Positions 1-8,455 of a stretch of DNA of 64,000 nucleotides are shown here, one piece after another. The translations under genes and the position numbers were made by a program. The notes beneath the pieces are model-generated. The model had not been told where the DNA came from. It searched no databases and saw only the letters and a program-made list of their open reading frames with translations. This DNA is from Sphingobium sp. WTD-1 (GTDB lineage Bacteria; Pseudomonadota; Alphaproteobacteria; Sphingomonadales; Sphingomonadaceae): positions 1,550,001 to 1,614,000 of the forward strand of contig NZ_CP119127.1 in NCBI RefSeq assembly GCF_030128825.1. Reading direction: 5' to 3'. How positions within the stretch are numbered: the stretch's first letter is position 1; every line of letters starts with the position of its first letter.

Positions 1-154
1 CCGTGCTCATCGTCTCCCGCGCGACATTATAGGCCTGCCAGGCGAGCAGAATCATCATGCTGTACTGCGCCAGCGTGGCGCAGAAACGGCCGACCAGATA
101 GGCGCGGAAATTGCCGAAATGGAGCGGGTGGGGCGCGGCTGCAGAGGAAGACAT
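1..154 (-). CDS. MFS transporter, N-terminal fragment
   Basis: Partial gene running off the left edge; only the first 51 residues are visible, starting at the ATG complementary to 152-154. The visible part has a short polar N-terminus (about 15 residues), then the pattern FGNFRAYLVGRF and a hydrophobic first membrane helix, AQYSMMILLAWQAYNVA. This is how many 12-helix major facilitator efflux proteins of the DHA3/EntS type begin. The substrate cannot be told from this fragment. It is transcribed leftwards, away from the HerA-like gene end at 241. Confidence 0.6.
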   Translation of the reverse strand, partial: MSSSAAAPHPLHFGNFRAYLVGRFCATLAQYSMMILLAWQAYNVARETMST

Positions 155-240
155 GGCCGCGCTCTAGCCTTATCCCGTGGCGGATAGCAACGGGCCGGAC
201 ATAATCGACCGGCCCCCTGTTCATCCTTACTGGCCTATCC

Positions 241-1872
241 TTATTTGAACAGGCTGCCCAATATGCCGCGCACCAACTGGCCGGCGATGCCACCGCCCGA
301 GGATCTGCGGCTCGATCCGCCGAACACGGCACGGCCCAGTTCATTGGCGACCTGGCGGCCGACCGAGGAGGCGGCGGAGCGGGTCGCCGACTGCACCGCC
401 TTGTCGAGGCTGCTGGGCTTGGCCGCCTCGCGCGCGGCGGCCGCGTCACGACGGGCCCGCTCCTTCAACTCCTGTTCGCGCTGCTTCGCCTCGACCTTGG
501 CCTGAGCGGCGGCGGCCTTGTCGGCTTCGGCCTTGGCCTTGGCCGCCTGCGCGGCGGCAGCGGCGGCCTCGCCGCGCGCGGCCAGGATTTCCTCGGCGGA
601 TTCGCGGTCGACGGCGGTGTCATATTTGCCCTCGCAGGGCGAGATCGACTGGATGATCGCCCGCTCCTTGGCATCGACCGGACCCAGGCGTGAACGGGGC
701 GGGGCGATCAGCGTGCGCTGGACCACGCCGGGCGCGCCATCTTCCTGCAACAGCGATACCAGCGCTTCACCGGTCTTGAGTTCGGTGATCGCGGTTTCGA
801 TGTCGAGATCGGGGTTGATGCGGAAGGTGTCGGCCGCGGCCTTGATCGCCTTCTGGTCGCGCGGGGTGAAGGCACGCAGCGCATGCTGCACCCGGTTGCC
901 CAACTGGCCGGCAATGGCTTCGGGAATGTCGATCGGGTTCTGGGTGACGAAATAGACGCCCACGCCCTTGGAGCGGATCAGGCGCACCACCTGCTCGATC
1001 TTGTCCTGCAAGGCGGCCGGCGCGTCGTCGAACAGTAGATGGGCCTCGTCGAAGAAGAAGACCAGCACCGGCTTTTCCGGATCGCCCACTTCGGGCAGCG
1101 TCTCGAACAATTCGCTCAGCAGCCAGAGCAGGAAGGTGGCGTAGAGCTTCGGGCTCTGCATCAGCTTGTCGGCGGCAAGCACGTTCACATAGCCGCGCCC
1201 CTTGTCGTCCACCTTCAGGAAGTCGTGGATGTCGAGCGCGGGCTCGCCGAAGAAATGGTCGCCGCCCTGGGTTTCGAGCTGGAGCAACTGGCGCTGGATC
1301 GCGCCGACGCTGGCCTTGGTCACATTGCCGAAACGGGCCGACAGCGTATCGGCATTTTCCGCGCAATAGGCGAGCATGGCCTGCAGATCGCCCAGGTCGA
1401 GCAGCAGCAGCCCTTCCTCATCGGCATATTTGAAGGCGATGTTGAGCACGCCTTCCTGCGTGTCGTTTAGGCCCATCAGCCGGGCCAGCAGCAGCGGCCC
1501 CATCTCGCTGACCGTGGTGCGGATCGGATGGCCCTGTTCGCCATAGAGATCCCAGAAGATCGCGGGATTGTCGGCATAGCTGTAATCGGCGATGCCGATT
1601 TCCTTGGCGCGCGAGACCAGCTTGTCGGCATTTTTGGCGGTCGGCGAACCGGCCATCGAAATACCCGACAGGTCGCCCTTCACATCGGCCACGAACACCG
1701 GAACGCCAAGCGCGGAGAAGCTTTCGGCGATGCCCTGCAACGTCACCGTCTTGCCGGTGCCGGTTGCGCCGGCGATCAGGCCGTGGCGATTGGCCCGGCG
1801 CAGGTTGAGATATTGGGGGATGCCGCCGTCCTTTTCGGGCGCGCCCAGACCAAGGAAGATGCCGTCGCTCAT
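241..1872 (-). CDS. HerA-like helicase/ATPase (DUF853 family)
   Basis: A 543-residue P-loop ATPase of the HerA/FtsK superfamily, DUF853 branch. The Walker A motif GATGTGKT is at residues 35-42, and a Walker B with [11 protein letters not shown] lies near residue 275. After about residue 430 comes an Ala/Lys/Glu-rich stretch that should be a long coiled coil, followed by a Ser/Arg-rich segment and a glycine-rich hydrophobic C-terminus ending [11 protein letters not shown]. Archaeal HerA works with NurA in DNA end processing. The bacterial DUF853 members are poorly characterised, so a DNA-linked role is inference. The gene lies 117 bp downstream of degP, behind a strong hairpin, so it is probably a separate transcript. 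Confidence 0.85.
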   Translation of the reverse strand: MSDGIFLGLGAPEKDGGIPQYLNLRRANRHGLIAGATGTGKTVTLQGIAESFSALGVPVFVADVKGDLSGISMAGSPTAKNADKLVSRAKEIGIADYSYADNPAIFWDLYGEQGHPIRTTVSEMGPLLLARLMGLNDTQEGVLNIAFKYADEEGLLLLDLGDLQAMLAYCAENADTLSARFGNVTKASVGAIQRQLLQLETQGGDHFFGEPALDIHDFLKVDDKGRGYVNVLAADKLMQSPKLYATFLLWLLSELFETLPEVGDPEKPVLVFFFDEAHLLFDDAPAALQDKIEQVVRLIRSKGVGVYFVTQNPIDIPEAIAGQLGNRVQHALRAFTPRDQKAIKAAADTFRINPDLDIETAITELKTGEALVSLLQEDGAPGVVQRTLIAPPRSRLGPVDAKERAIIQSISPCEGKYDTAVDRESAEEILAARGEAAAAAAQAAKAKAEADKAAAAQAKVEAKQREQELKERARRDAAAAREAAKPSSLDKAVQSATRSAASSVGRQVANELGRAVFGGSSRRSSGGGIAGQLVRGILGSLFK

Positions 1873-1887
1873 GGGCTTATGCTCCTC

Positions 1888-1966
1888 AAAAACGGGTCGG
1901 GCCGCGCCCGCCGGACTGTCTGCTCCTTCTTAGAAGGGAGGCAGGCAATCCGGCAAGCGCGGCCCG
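1888..1966 (-). terminator. Long hairpin with T-run between degP and the HerA-like gene
   Basis: CGGGCCGCGC at 1898-1907 pairs perfectly with GCGCGGCCCG at 1957-1966. The intervening bases form a second, imperfect inner stem built from TCTGCTCC and GGGAGGCAGG. Read leftwards, the stem is followed five bases later by TTTTT (complement of 1888-1892). That suits intrinsic termination of degP transcripts just before the downstream gene. Confidence 0.6.
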
Positions 1967-1989
1967 TAACGATTGTCGCTTTCGCTGAC

Positions 1990-3498
1990 TTACTTGTCGC
2001 GCAGGCGGATGGGCAGGAACAACGGCGCCTGGCCGCGACGCAGCACCTGCAGCAGGATGGCGTTGCGACCCTGGGCCGACACCGCCTTCACCTGCGCATC
2101 CAGATCCGCCTGGGTCAGCACCGGCCGGTTATTGGCCGACAGGATCACGTCGCCGCGACGCAGGCCCTTGGCGCCGGCATCGGTCGACCCGTCGACGGCG
2201 GTGATGACGATGCCGCGGGTGTCGCCGGCAACGCCCAACTGGCGGGTGATGCTGGGGGTCAGCGGGATGGCAGAGATGCCCAGCGACTTCTGGGCCGCCT
2301 GGGTGTCGCTGCCCTGGTCGCCCTGCTGGCTGAAATCATCATCCTGCTGCTGGGCGAAGTTATTGAGTTCGTCTTCGCTCGGGCGCTCGCCCACGACCGC
2401 GTTCAGGGTCATGCGCTGGCCGTTGCGCAGCAGCACGATCGGCACGCTCGACCCGATCTTGCTGTTGGCGACGATCGACGACAGATTCTGGTCCGGCGTC
2501 ACTTCCTGACCGGCGACGCTGACGATCACGTCGCCTGCCTTGATGCCGGCCTTTTCGGCGCCCTTGCCAGGCTCGACGCCCTGCACGAACTCGCCGCGAT
2601 TCTTGGCAAGGCCGAGCGAGTCCGCCATGTCCTCGCCCAGCGGGCTGATCTGCACGCCCAGATAGCCGCGCTTGATGCTTTGGCCCTGGCGCAGCGTGTC
2701 GACGATCGGCGCCGCCTGTTCCGAGGGGATGGCGAAGCCGATGCCGACATTGCCGCCCGAGGGCGACAGGATCTGGCTGTTGATGCCGATCACATTGCCG
2801 CGCATGTCGAACATCGGGCCGCCGCTATTGCCCTGGTTGATCGATGCGTCGGTCTGGATGAACTTGTCATAGGTGCCGCCGGTGCCGCGATGCACGGCGG
2901 AGATGATGCCGGCGGTCACGGTGCCCGACAGGGCGAAGGGGTTGCCGATCGCGACGACCCAGTCACCGACGCGCGCCTTGGTGCTGTCGCCGAACTTGAC
3001 GAAGGGCAGGGGCTTCTTCGCGTCGATCTTGAGCACGGCGAGGTCGGTTGCGGGATCGCGGCCGACCAGCTTGGCGGGATATTCTTCCTTGTTGGTCATG
3101 GTGACCGTGATGCTGTCGACGCTGGCACCTTCCGCACCGGCCGACACGACGTGATTATTGGTCACGATATAGCCATCGGCCGAGATCAGGAAGCCCGAGC
3201 CAAGCGACTGGGCCTGACGGGTCTGCGGCTTGCCGCCGCCGCCCTGGCCGAACAGGTCGCCAAAGGGCGTGCCGGCGAAGGGATTCTGCACGGTGACGCG
3301 CTGCTTGGTCGAGATGTTGACCACGGCCGGCTGCAGCTTTTCGACCATGTCGGCCAGGCTGGCGGGCGCGCCGGCGGGGGCAGCGGCCTGCAGGCCTTCA
3401 TTCTGGGCGGTCTGCGCGCCGACATTGGAACTGGTCGTGACGGCGATGGCGGTGCCGCCGAGCAGCAGGGCGCCGGTGATGGCATAAGCGTAACGCAC
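1990..3498 (-). CDS. degP: Periplasmic serine protease/chaperone, Do (DegP/HtrA) family
   Basis: A 502-residue HtrA-family envelope protease that degrades or refolds damaged periplasmic proteins. It begins with GTG and an N-terminal signal or anchor helix (about residues 5-22). The trypsin-like domain carries the full triad: His116 in TNNHVV, Asp152 in ATDLAVLKI and Ser225 in GNSGGP. Two PDZ domains follow (roughly 275-365 and 405-490). Between the domains and near residue 390 are Gln/Asp-rich linkers. It is downstream of hflK-hflC on the same strand, with 128 bp between. The three form a sensible membrane and periplasmic quality-control set. Confidence 0.93.
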   Translation of the reverse strand: MRYAYAITGALLLGGTAIAVTTSSNVGAQTAQNEGLQAAAPAGAPASLADMVEKLQPAVVNISTKQRVTVQNPFAGTPFGDLFGQGGGGKPQTRQAQSLGSGFLISADGYIVTNNHVVSAGAEGASVDSITVTMTNKEEYPAKLVGRDPATDLAVLKIDAKKPLPFVKFGDSTKARVGDWVVAIGNPFALSGTVTAGIISAVHRGTGGTYDKFIQTDASINQGNSGGPMFDMRGNVIGINSQILSPSGGNVGIGFAIPSEQAAPIVDTLRQGQSIKRGYLGVQISPLGEDMADSLGLAKNRGEFVQGVEPGKGAEKAGIKAGDVIVSVAGQEVTPDQNLSSIVANSKIGSSVPIVLLRNGQRMTLNAVVGERPSEDELNNFAQQQDDDFSQQGDQGSDTQAAQKSLGISAIPLTPSITRQLGVAGDTRGIVITAVDGSTDAGAKGLRRGDVILSANNRPVLTQADLDAQVKAVSAQGRNAILLQVLRRGQAPLFLPIRLRDK

Positions 3499-3626
3499 TC
3501 GTGACGGTCCTCTTCAGAAATTCGGGAGCGGGAAGGGCGGGACTCTCGGGGAGCCTTATCGATGCGCCGCCCTGCCTTAACCGATATTGAATGACACTGG
3601 TTCCGTAATGATCCTGAAACCTGCTG

Positions 3627-4466
3627 TTAGCGGCCCTGGAACTGCTTCAGGAACTCATTGTCCTTCGACAATACCATCGTCGTGCCGCCCGCCCGATCCG
3701 GGGCGAAGGTATAACGATAGGCCTGCATGGCGCGATAGAAGTCATAGAAATTCGCGTCCTTGCCAAAGCTTTCCGCATAGATGCGGGCGGCATTGGCGTC
3801 AGCCTCGGCGCGAATGATCTGTGCCTGCTTCAGGCCCTGGGCGCGGATCGTCAGCGCTTCCTGCTGGCGCGCGGTGCGCATGCGGGTGAAGGCGCTTTCC
3901 AGCGGCGTGCCGTCGGGCAGGTCGGCGCGCTTGATCCGCACGTCGACGATCTCGGCGCCATATTGGCGCGCGACCCGGTCAAGCCCGGCCTCGATATTCT
4001 GCATCACCTGGCCGCGTTCGGGGCTCAGCAGCGCGGCGAAAGGCCGCTTGCCCAGTTCGTTGCGCAGCGCCGAGCCCAGGATCGGGCGCAGCGCGTCCGA
4101 CACCTTCTCCTCGCTGCCGGCCGAAATATACATGCGCAGCGGATCGACGATGCGATAGCGGGCAAAGGCATCGACCTGCAGGCGCAACTGATCGGTCGAA
4201 AGCACCTGCTGGCGCTCCATCTCGACCGAGAGCACGCGCTTGTCGATCCAGACGATCTGGTCGAAGAAGGGCACGCGCAGGATGACGCCGGCGCCGGTCT
4301 TGCCGAAATCCTCGTTCGGGCGATAGCGGTTGATGATCTGCTTGGGCTCGCCGAAGCGGACGATCACGCCCTGCCGCGTTTCCGGCACGATGGTGACGGT
4401 GCTGCCGACCAGGATCAGTAGGATGATCGCGCCGATGGCGAGGGCGATGGGATTGCGCAAGCTCAC
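3627..4466 (-). CDS. hflC: Protease modulator HflC
   Basis: A 279-residue SPFH/stomatin-domain membrane protein. With HflK it forms the large inner-membrane complex that surrounds and restrains the FtsH protease. One N-terminal transmembrane helix (about residues 8-25) is followed by the SPFH domain and a helical region rich in Ala/Arg/Glu, ending in a short tail. The start is a GTG whose last two bases overlap the hflK stop codon, giving translational coupling. The order hflK-hflC is conserved across proteobacteria. Confidence 0.93.
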   Translation of the reverse strand: MSLRNPIALAIGAIILLILVGSTVTIVPETRQGVIVRFGEPKQIINRYRPNEDFGKTGAGVILRVPFFDQIVWIDKRVLSVEMERQQVLSTDQLRLQVDAFARYRIVDPLRMYISAGSEEKVSDALRPILGSALRNELGKRPFAALLSPERGQVMQNIEAGLDRVARQYGAEIVDVRIKRADLPDGTPLESAFTRMRTARQQEALTIRAQGLKQAQIIRAEADANAARIYAESFGKDANFYDFYRAMQAYRYTFAPDRAGGTTMVLSKDNEFLKQFQGR

Positions 4467-5593
4467 TGGCCTTCCTCCGTCGCATTGGCAGCCGACTGGG
4501 GTGTCCCCTGGGCGCGCCGCTTGAGTTCGGGAAGGGGCAGGAAGGGGGTGACGTTGCCGCTTTCGACGATCGTCTTGTCGACGGTGGACAGGACACCCTC
4601 CATGGTTTCGTAATACATGCGCCGGCGGGTCACGTCGGGTGCCAGCCGATATTGTTCATAGACCTTGTCGAAGGCTGCGGCTTCGCCCTGCGCCTTGGCC
4701 GTGACCTGCTGTGCGGCGGCACGGGCCTCGTTCAGATAGGTCTGGGCGGTCTGCTGCGCGGCCGACACTTCCTTGAAGGCGTCGTTGACGGCAGCCGGCG
4801 GATCGGCCTGCTTGATCGCCACGCCCTGGACGCGGATGCCCGACTTGTAGCCGTCGAGAATCTCCTGCATCCGCTGTTCGACCTGCTGCTCGATCTCGGT
4901 GCGACCCGCACCCAGCGCATCGTCCAGGCTGACGCTGGCGACCACCGAGCGCATCGCGCTTTCCGCCACTTCGCGGATCGATGCGTCCGGGTCGGCCAAC
5001 TGGAACAGATAGAGTTCCGGATTGCGGATGTTCCAGCGCACCGAATAGGCCAGGTCGACGATATTCTGGTCGCCGGTCAGCACCAGATTTTCGCTCTCCG
5101 CGCTGGCCGAACCGATGTCGATCGTGCGGATTTCCTCGACATCGACCGTGCGCACCGCCTCGAACGGGGCGGGCAGGGTCAGGCTGATGCCGGGCGAGAG
5201 GGTGCGGCTATATTTGCCGAGCAGGGTGACGACGCCGCGTTCCTGCGGGCCGACCCGGTGGAAACTGGTCAGCACCAGCCACACGGCTACGACAATGCCG
5301 ACGGCGATCGGCCACAGCGCCCGGCCGTTCGCGCGCGGCGGCAGGCCACCGAAGCCGCCGCCCTGGCCAAAGCTTTCGCGGCTCTTGCGCAGCAATTCCT
5401 CGATCGCGGAAGGGGATTTTGCGCCGGCCGGCTTGCCGGGCTGGGTCCAGGGATTCCGCGGGCCATCACTGCCCCCGCCGGACCCGTTCTTGCCCGGTCC
5501 GTCATTGCCCTCAGGCCCGTCACCCTTGCCGCCCCAGGGACCCTGGGCCATGGCGCTCGCGATGCCGGGCATCCACCCGAATAATCTTCTCAT
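4463..5593 (-). CDS. hflK: Protease modulator HflK
   Basis: A 376-residue partner of HflC. The first 80 residues are Gly/Pro/Asn-rich and probably cytoplasmic. A single membrane helix follows (about residues 95-112, WPIAVGIVVAVWLVLTSF), then the SPFH domain and a long helical region with repeated Ala/Gln. The Gly-rich N-terminus is usual for HflK and distinguishes it from HflC. It heads a leftward run (hflK, hflC, then degP) and is divergent from mrp, with 73 bp between the two starts, so both promoters must lie there. Confidence 0.93.
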   Translation of the reverse strand: MRRLFGWMPGIASAMAQGPWGGKGDGPEGNDGPGKNGSGGGSDGPRNPWTQPGKPAGAKSPSAIEELLRKSRESFGQGGGFGGLPPRANGRALWPIAVGIVVAVWLVLTSFHRVGPQERGVVTLLGKYSRTLSPGISLTLPAPFEAVRTVDVEEIRTIDIGSASAESENLVLTGDQNIVDLAYSVRWNIRNPELYLFQLADPDASIREVAESAMRSVVASVSLDDALGAGRTEIEQQVEQRMQEILDGYKSGIRVQGVAIKQADPPAAVNDAFKEVSAAQQTAQTYLNEARAAAQQVTAKAQGEAAAFDKVYEQYRLAPDVTRRRMYYETMEGVLSTVDKTIVESGNVTPFLPLPELKRRAQGTPQSAANATEEGQ

Positions 5594-5666
5594 GTCATCT
5601 CTATAGGAATGGCTGCACGCGAAAAACAGTGCCCTTAACGACGATTATTGCCTAGAGGGCCCAGTC

Positions 5667-6632
5667 ATGACCGATATCGATGATTTTGCCGCCCGCCTGA
5701 AGACGCTGACCGATGGCCGTGCCAGCGCACCGCGGGTGAAGGATGGCGTCATGACCCTGGCGCTCGACGTGGGCGGCCTGGCACCCGAAAAGCGCGATGC
5801 CGTGGCTGCCGCCATCCGCGAGGGCGGCCTGATGCTGCCGGGCGTCACCGACGTGCGCATCGCCATGACCGCCGAACGCCGCGCGCCGCGCATTATCGCC
5901 GTGGCGTCGGGCAAGGGCGGGGTGGGCAAGTCGACCCTGTCGGCCAATCTCGCCATCGCTTTGTCGCGGCTGGGTCACAAGGTCGGTCTGGTCGATGCCG
6001 ATATCTACGGCCCGTCGCAGGCGCGCCTGCTCGCCAGCGAGGATCAGAAACCGCAGGCGCGCGAAAAGCGCCTGTTCCCGGTCGAAAGCCCGCTCGGCAT
6101 TCCGATGCTGTCGATGGCGCATCTGGTCGATCCCGGCAAGGCGCTGGCCTGGCGCGGGCCGATGGTCGGCAATGCGCTGGGGCAGTTGATCGACGCCGAC
6201 TGGGGCGACACGGACCTGCTGGTCATCGACCTGCCGCCGGGCACCGGCGACATCCAGCTGACCATGCTCCAGAAGCACAAGCCGGCCGGCGCCGTGATCG
6301 TCTCTACGCCGCAGGATCTGGCGCTGATGGATGCGACCCGCGCGATCAGCCTGTTCGAACAGGCGCAGGTGCCGATGATCGGCCTGGTCGAGAATATGGC
6401 CGGCTATGCCTGCCCGCATTGTGGCGAAGTGTCCGATCCGTTCGGCTGCGGTGGCGCGGAAGCGGCTGCCGGCGAGCTTGGCCTGTCCTTCATCGGCCGC
6501 ATTCCGCTGGCGATCGACATTCGCAAGCGCTCCGACGCGGGTGATCCACCGGCGGCTGGCGAAGGGCCGCATGCCGATGCCTTCCGCGCCGTGGCGGAAA
6601 AGGTCGCGGCCTGGCTGGCGAAGGCCGCCTGA
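5667..6632 (+). CDS. mrp: Mrp/NBP35-family Fe-S cluster carrier ATPase
   Basis: A 321-residue P-loop NTPase (ApbC/Mrp) that binds and delivers Fe-S clusters to target apoproteins in the cytoplasm. It has a shortened N-terminal MIP18/DUF59-like region (about residues 1-70). The deviant Walker A SGKGGVGKST follows near residue 80, then DADIYGPS, and the cluster-binding CPHC motif near residue 252 (AGYACPHCGE). Family length is about 350, so this is slightly short because the DUF59 part is compact. It is divergent from hflK and convergent with the acetyltransferase gene, whose end follows immediately. Confidence 0.93.
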   Translation: MTDIDDFAARLKTLTDGRASAPRVKDGVMTLALDVGGLAPEKRDAVAAAIREGGLMLPGVTDVRIAMTAERRAPRIIAVASGKGGVGKSTLSANLAIALSRLGHKVGLVDADIYGPSQARLLASEDQKPQAREKRLFPVESPLGIPMLSMAHLVDPGKALAWRGPMVGNALGQLIDADWGDTDLLVIDLPPGTGDIQLTMLQKHKPAGAVIVSTPQDLALMDATRAISLFEQAQVPMIGLVENMAGYACPHCGEVSDPFGCGGAEAAAGELGLSFIGRIPLAIDIRKRSDAGDPPAAGEGPHADAFRAVAEKVAAWLAKAA

Positions 6633-7091
6633 TCAGAGGGCAAGGTGCAGGAACTGGTTGAAGGTGCTCGCGCGATAATCGCCGAACGCCTCGCCATTGC
6701 CGAAGCCGTGCCGGCGATAGAGCGTCAGCGCTGGATCGAAGGCGGGGCCGCTGCCGGTTTCCAGGCTGAGCCGGGTCATGCCGCGCTGCCGTGCCTGCCC
6801 GATAATATGGCGTAGCAGCGCCGCAGCCACGCCCCGGCGCAGATGGTCGGGATGGGTGCGCATCGATTTGAGTTCGCCCTGGCCATCGCCCAGATCGCGC
6901 AGCGCGGCTACGCCGGCGATCTCGTCGCCATCCCAGGCGGTCCAGACGCAAATGTCCGGTTGCTGCAATCCCGACAGGTCGAGCGCGAAGACGCTTTCGG
7001 GCGGCGATTCCGCCTGCATGCCGGCCAGATGGATGGCCAATAGCGCGCGGGTCGGTGCGCCGCTCAGATCGTCTTGGCGAATATCGAACAT
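6633..7091 (-). CDS. GNAT-family N-acetyltransferase
   Basis: A 152-residue protein with the GNAT fold. The acetyl-CoA loop appears as HPDHLRRGVAAALLRHII (about residues 90-107), followed by LSLETGSGPAFDPALTLYRRHGF, typical of the last helices. The opening (MFDIRQDDLSG) and total length fit a single-domain amino-group acetyltransferase. The substrate is unknown. It ends exactly one base after mrp (convergent) and starts 50 bp from a hypothetical secreted-protein gene on the same strand, with a perfect hairpin between. Confidence 0.85.
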   Translation of the reverse strand: MFDIRQDDLSGAPTRALLAIHLAGMQAESPPESVFALDLSGLQQPDICVWTAWDGDEIAGVAALRDLGDGQGELKSMRTHPDHLRRGVAAALLRHIIGQARQRGMTRLSLETGSGPAFDPALTLYRRHGFGNGEAFGDYRASTFNQFLHLAL

Positions 7092-7103
7092 GGGCAGGGT
7101 CTA

Positions 7104-7130
7104 GCCGTGGCGCGTGCGGTGCGCCACGGC
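7104..7130 (-). terminator. Perfect 10-bp hairpin upstream of the GNAT gene
   Basis: GCCGTGGCGC (7104-7113), seven-base loop, GCGCCACGGC (7121-7130). It lies directly downstream of the gene ending at 7141 and 13 bp upstream of the acetyltransferase start. No T-run follows on the minus strand, so termination would need Rho. It could equally be a 5' structure of the acetyltransferase mRNA. Confidence 0.35.
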
Positions 7131-7140
7131 CAAGTCCGGC

Positions 7141-7818
7141 TTATTTGACGTTGATCTCCAGCGACGGGTCGACCATCGACCGACGCGGTGCCGGCCGGGC
7201 GGCCGGCAGCGGCGCGGCGCGGGGTGCGGGCACGTAGCTGGCGGGGATCGGTGCCGGCTGGCCCAGCATGGGCGCGGGGCGGCGTGGCGGTGCCAGCGCG
7301 ATCTCATTCTGGGTGAAGGCCTGCAATTCGCGGCCCGCCGGGATGATCGCCGTCTTGCCGGTGATGAAGCCCGCGAACACGCCGGCCGCGATCACGCCGC
7401 CGATGGTCGCGGCGGTATTGCCCTCGCCCTCCTGGCGGAAGCTGCCCTTGATGGGGATGCGACGCCCGGCCACTTCGATATAGCGCAGCTCGATATTCAT
7501 CTTGCCCGACTTGCCGAACGCGCCCTTGCCGGTCAGCCAGGTCACTTCGCCTACGGCACGGGCGTTCATCGGGATTACGACATAGCCATCGACCATCACC
7601 GGATCGGCGACCGACAGGTCGAACATCGACCCTTCCTTGGCGGTCTTGCTGGACAATTCGCTGTTCATGCGCAGCATGACGGCGGTGTTGGCGGGCAGGA
7701 CCATGGCCGGACTGGCCTCGGGCGCCTGCATGATGGGCAGCGGCGCATCGGCTTGTGCCAGCAGCGGCTGGGCACTCGCGGACATGATGGCAAGCGCGGT
7801 AATGACGATAGACTTCAT
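7141..7818 (-). CDS. Conserved hypothetical secreted protein
   Basis: A 225-residue protein with a clear Sec signal peptide (residues 1-21, cleavage near LLAQA-DA). The mature part starts with a Pro/Ala stretch, then a compact domain of about 115 residues containing LPANTAVMLRMNSELSSKT and VVIPMNARAVGEV. That pattern resembles SH3/TrbI-like beta domains that carry a VIPxGT-type phrase. A glycine-rich hydrophobic patch near 135-152 could insert in or lie on a membrane. The last 60 residues are Pro/Ala/Arg-rich and low complexity. I do not recognise a family with confidence. It is probably periplasmic or envelope-associated. Confidence 0.7.
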   Translation of the reverse strand: MKSIVITALAIMSASAQPLLAQADAPLPIMQAPEASPAMVLPANTAVMLRMNSELSSKTAKEGSMFDLSVADPVMVDGYVVIPMNARAVGEVTWLTGKGAFGKSGKMNIELRYIEVAGRRIPIKGSFRQEGEGNTAATIGGVIAAGVFAGFITGKTAIIPAGRELQAFTQNEIALAPPRRPAPMLGQPAPIPASYVPAPRAAPLPAARPAPRRSMVDPSLEINVK

Positions 7819-7981
7819 CTCAGACCCCCTGAATACGGCCCGTCCCCACCGGCCGGCGCGAATCGCGCATTGCCGGGCCTAGCCGGATGCGGCTTAGGAA
7901 TTGGTTAGGACAGAGGCGAGCCAAGCCCCTTGTTCGCGCCTTCGCCCTGCCCATATCGGGGGCCAGGACAGGAGGACCGCC

Positions 7982-8416
7982 ATGCCGCTCACCGCCGCGC
8001 AGGATATTGCCGATCTGCTCAACGAAACCCGGACGATCGCACTGGTCGGCATTTCCGATCGCCCCGACCGGCCGAGCTACAGCGTGATGAAGACGCTGCA
8101 GGATCATGGCTATCGGGTGCTGCCGGTCAATCCGCAGATCGCCGGCGAACATGTCCATGGTGAATTCGTCTGGGATCGGCTGTCGGACATCGGCGTGCGG
8201 ATCGACATGGTCGATATCTTCCGGCGCAGCGAGGCCGCGGGCGCGGTGGTGGACCAGGCGATCGCCGCTGGCGCCAAGTCGGTCTGGATGCAGTTGGGGG
8301 TGATCGATGCTGATGCCGCCGCGCGGGCCGAAGCGGCAGGCCTCAAGGTCGTGATGGACTATTGCCCCGCGATCGAGATCCGGCGGCTTGGCCTTGCGCC
8401 GATCGCGGCGGATTAG
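7982..8416 (+). CDS. CoA-binding domain protein (YccU type)
   Basis: A 144-residue single-domain Rossmann protein of the CoA_binding_2 family. The ATG at 7982 is chosen because AGGAGG sits eight bases upstream and translation starts directly with the domain (MPLTAAQDIADLL). Diagnostic stretches are IALVGISDRPDRPSYSV, YRVLPVNPQI, the aspartate-rich VDMVDIFRRSEAA, and VWMQLGVI followed by VMDYCPAIE near the end. Members bind CoA or nucleotide and have no settled physiological role. Confidence 0.88.
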   Translation: MPLTAAQDIADLLNETRTIALVGISDRPDRPSYSVMKTLQDHGYRVLPVNPQIAGEHVHGEFVWDRLSDIGVRIDMVDIFRRSEAAGAVVDQAIAAGAKSVWMQLGVIDADAAARAEAAGLKVVMDYCPAIEIRRLGLAPIAAD

Positions 8417-8455
8417 CCCTAGGCAGCACGGCCCCGCGCCTCTATCAGCAAGGCC

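Noticed and set aside
1528..3504. 658-codon plus-strand frame opposite degP
   Set aside because: Antisense shadow with His/Asp/Arg-rich, family-free translation. The degP catalytic triad is on the other strand.
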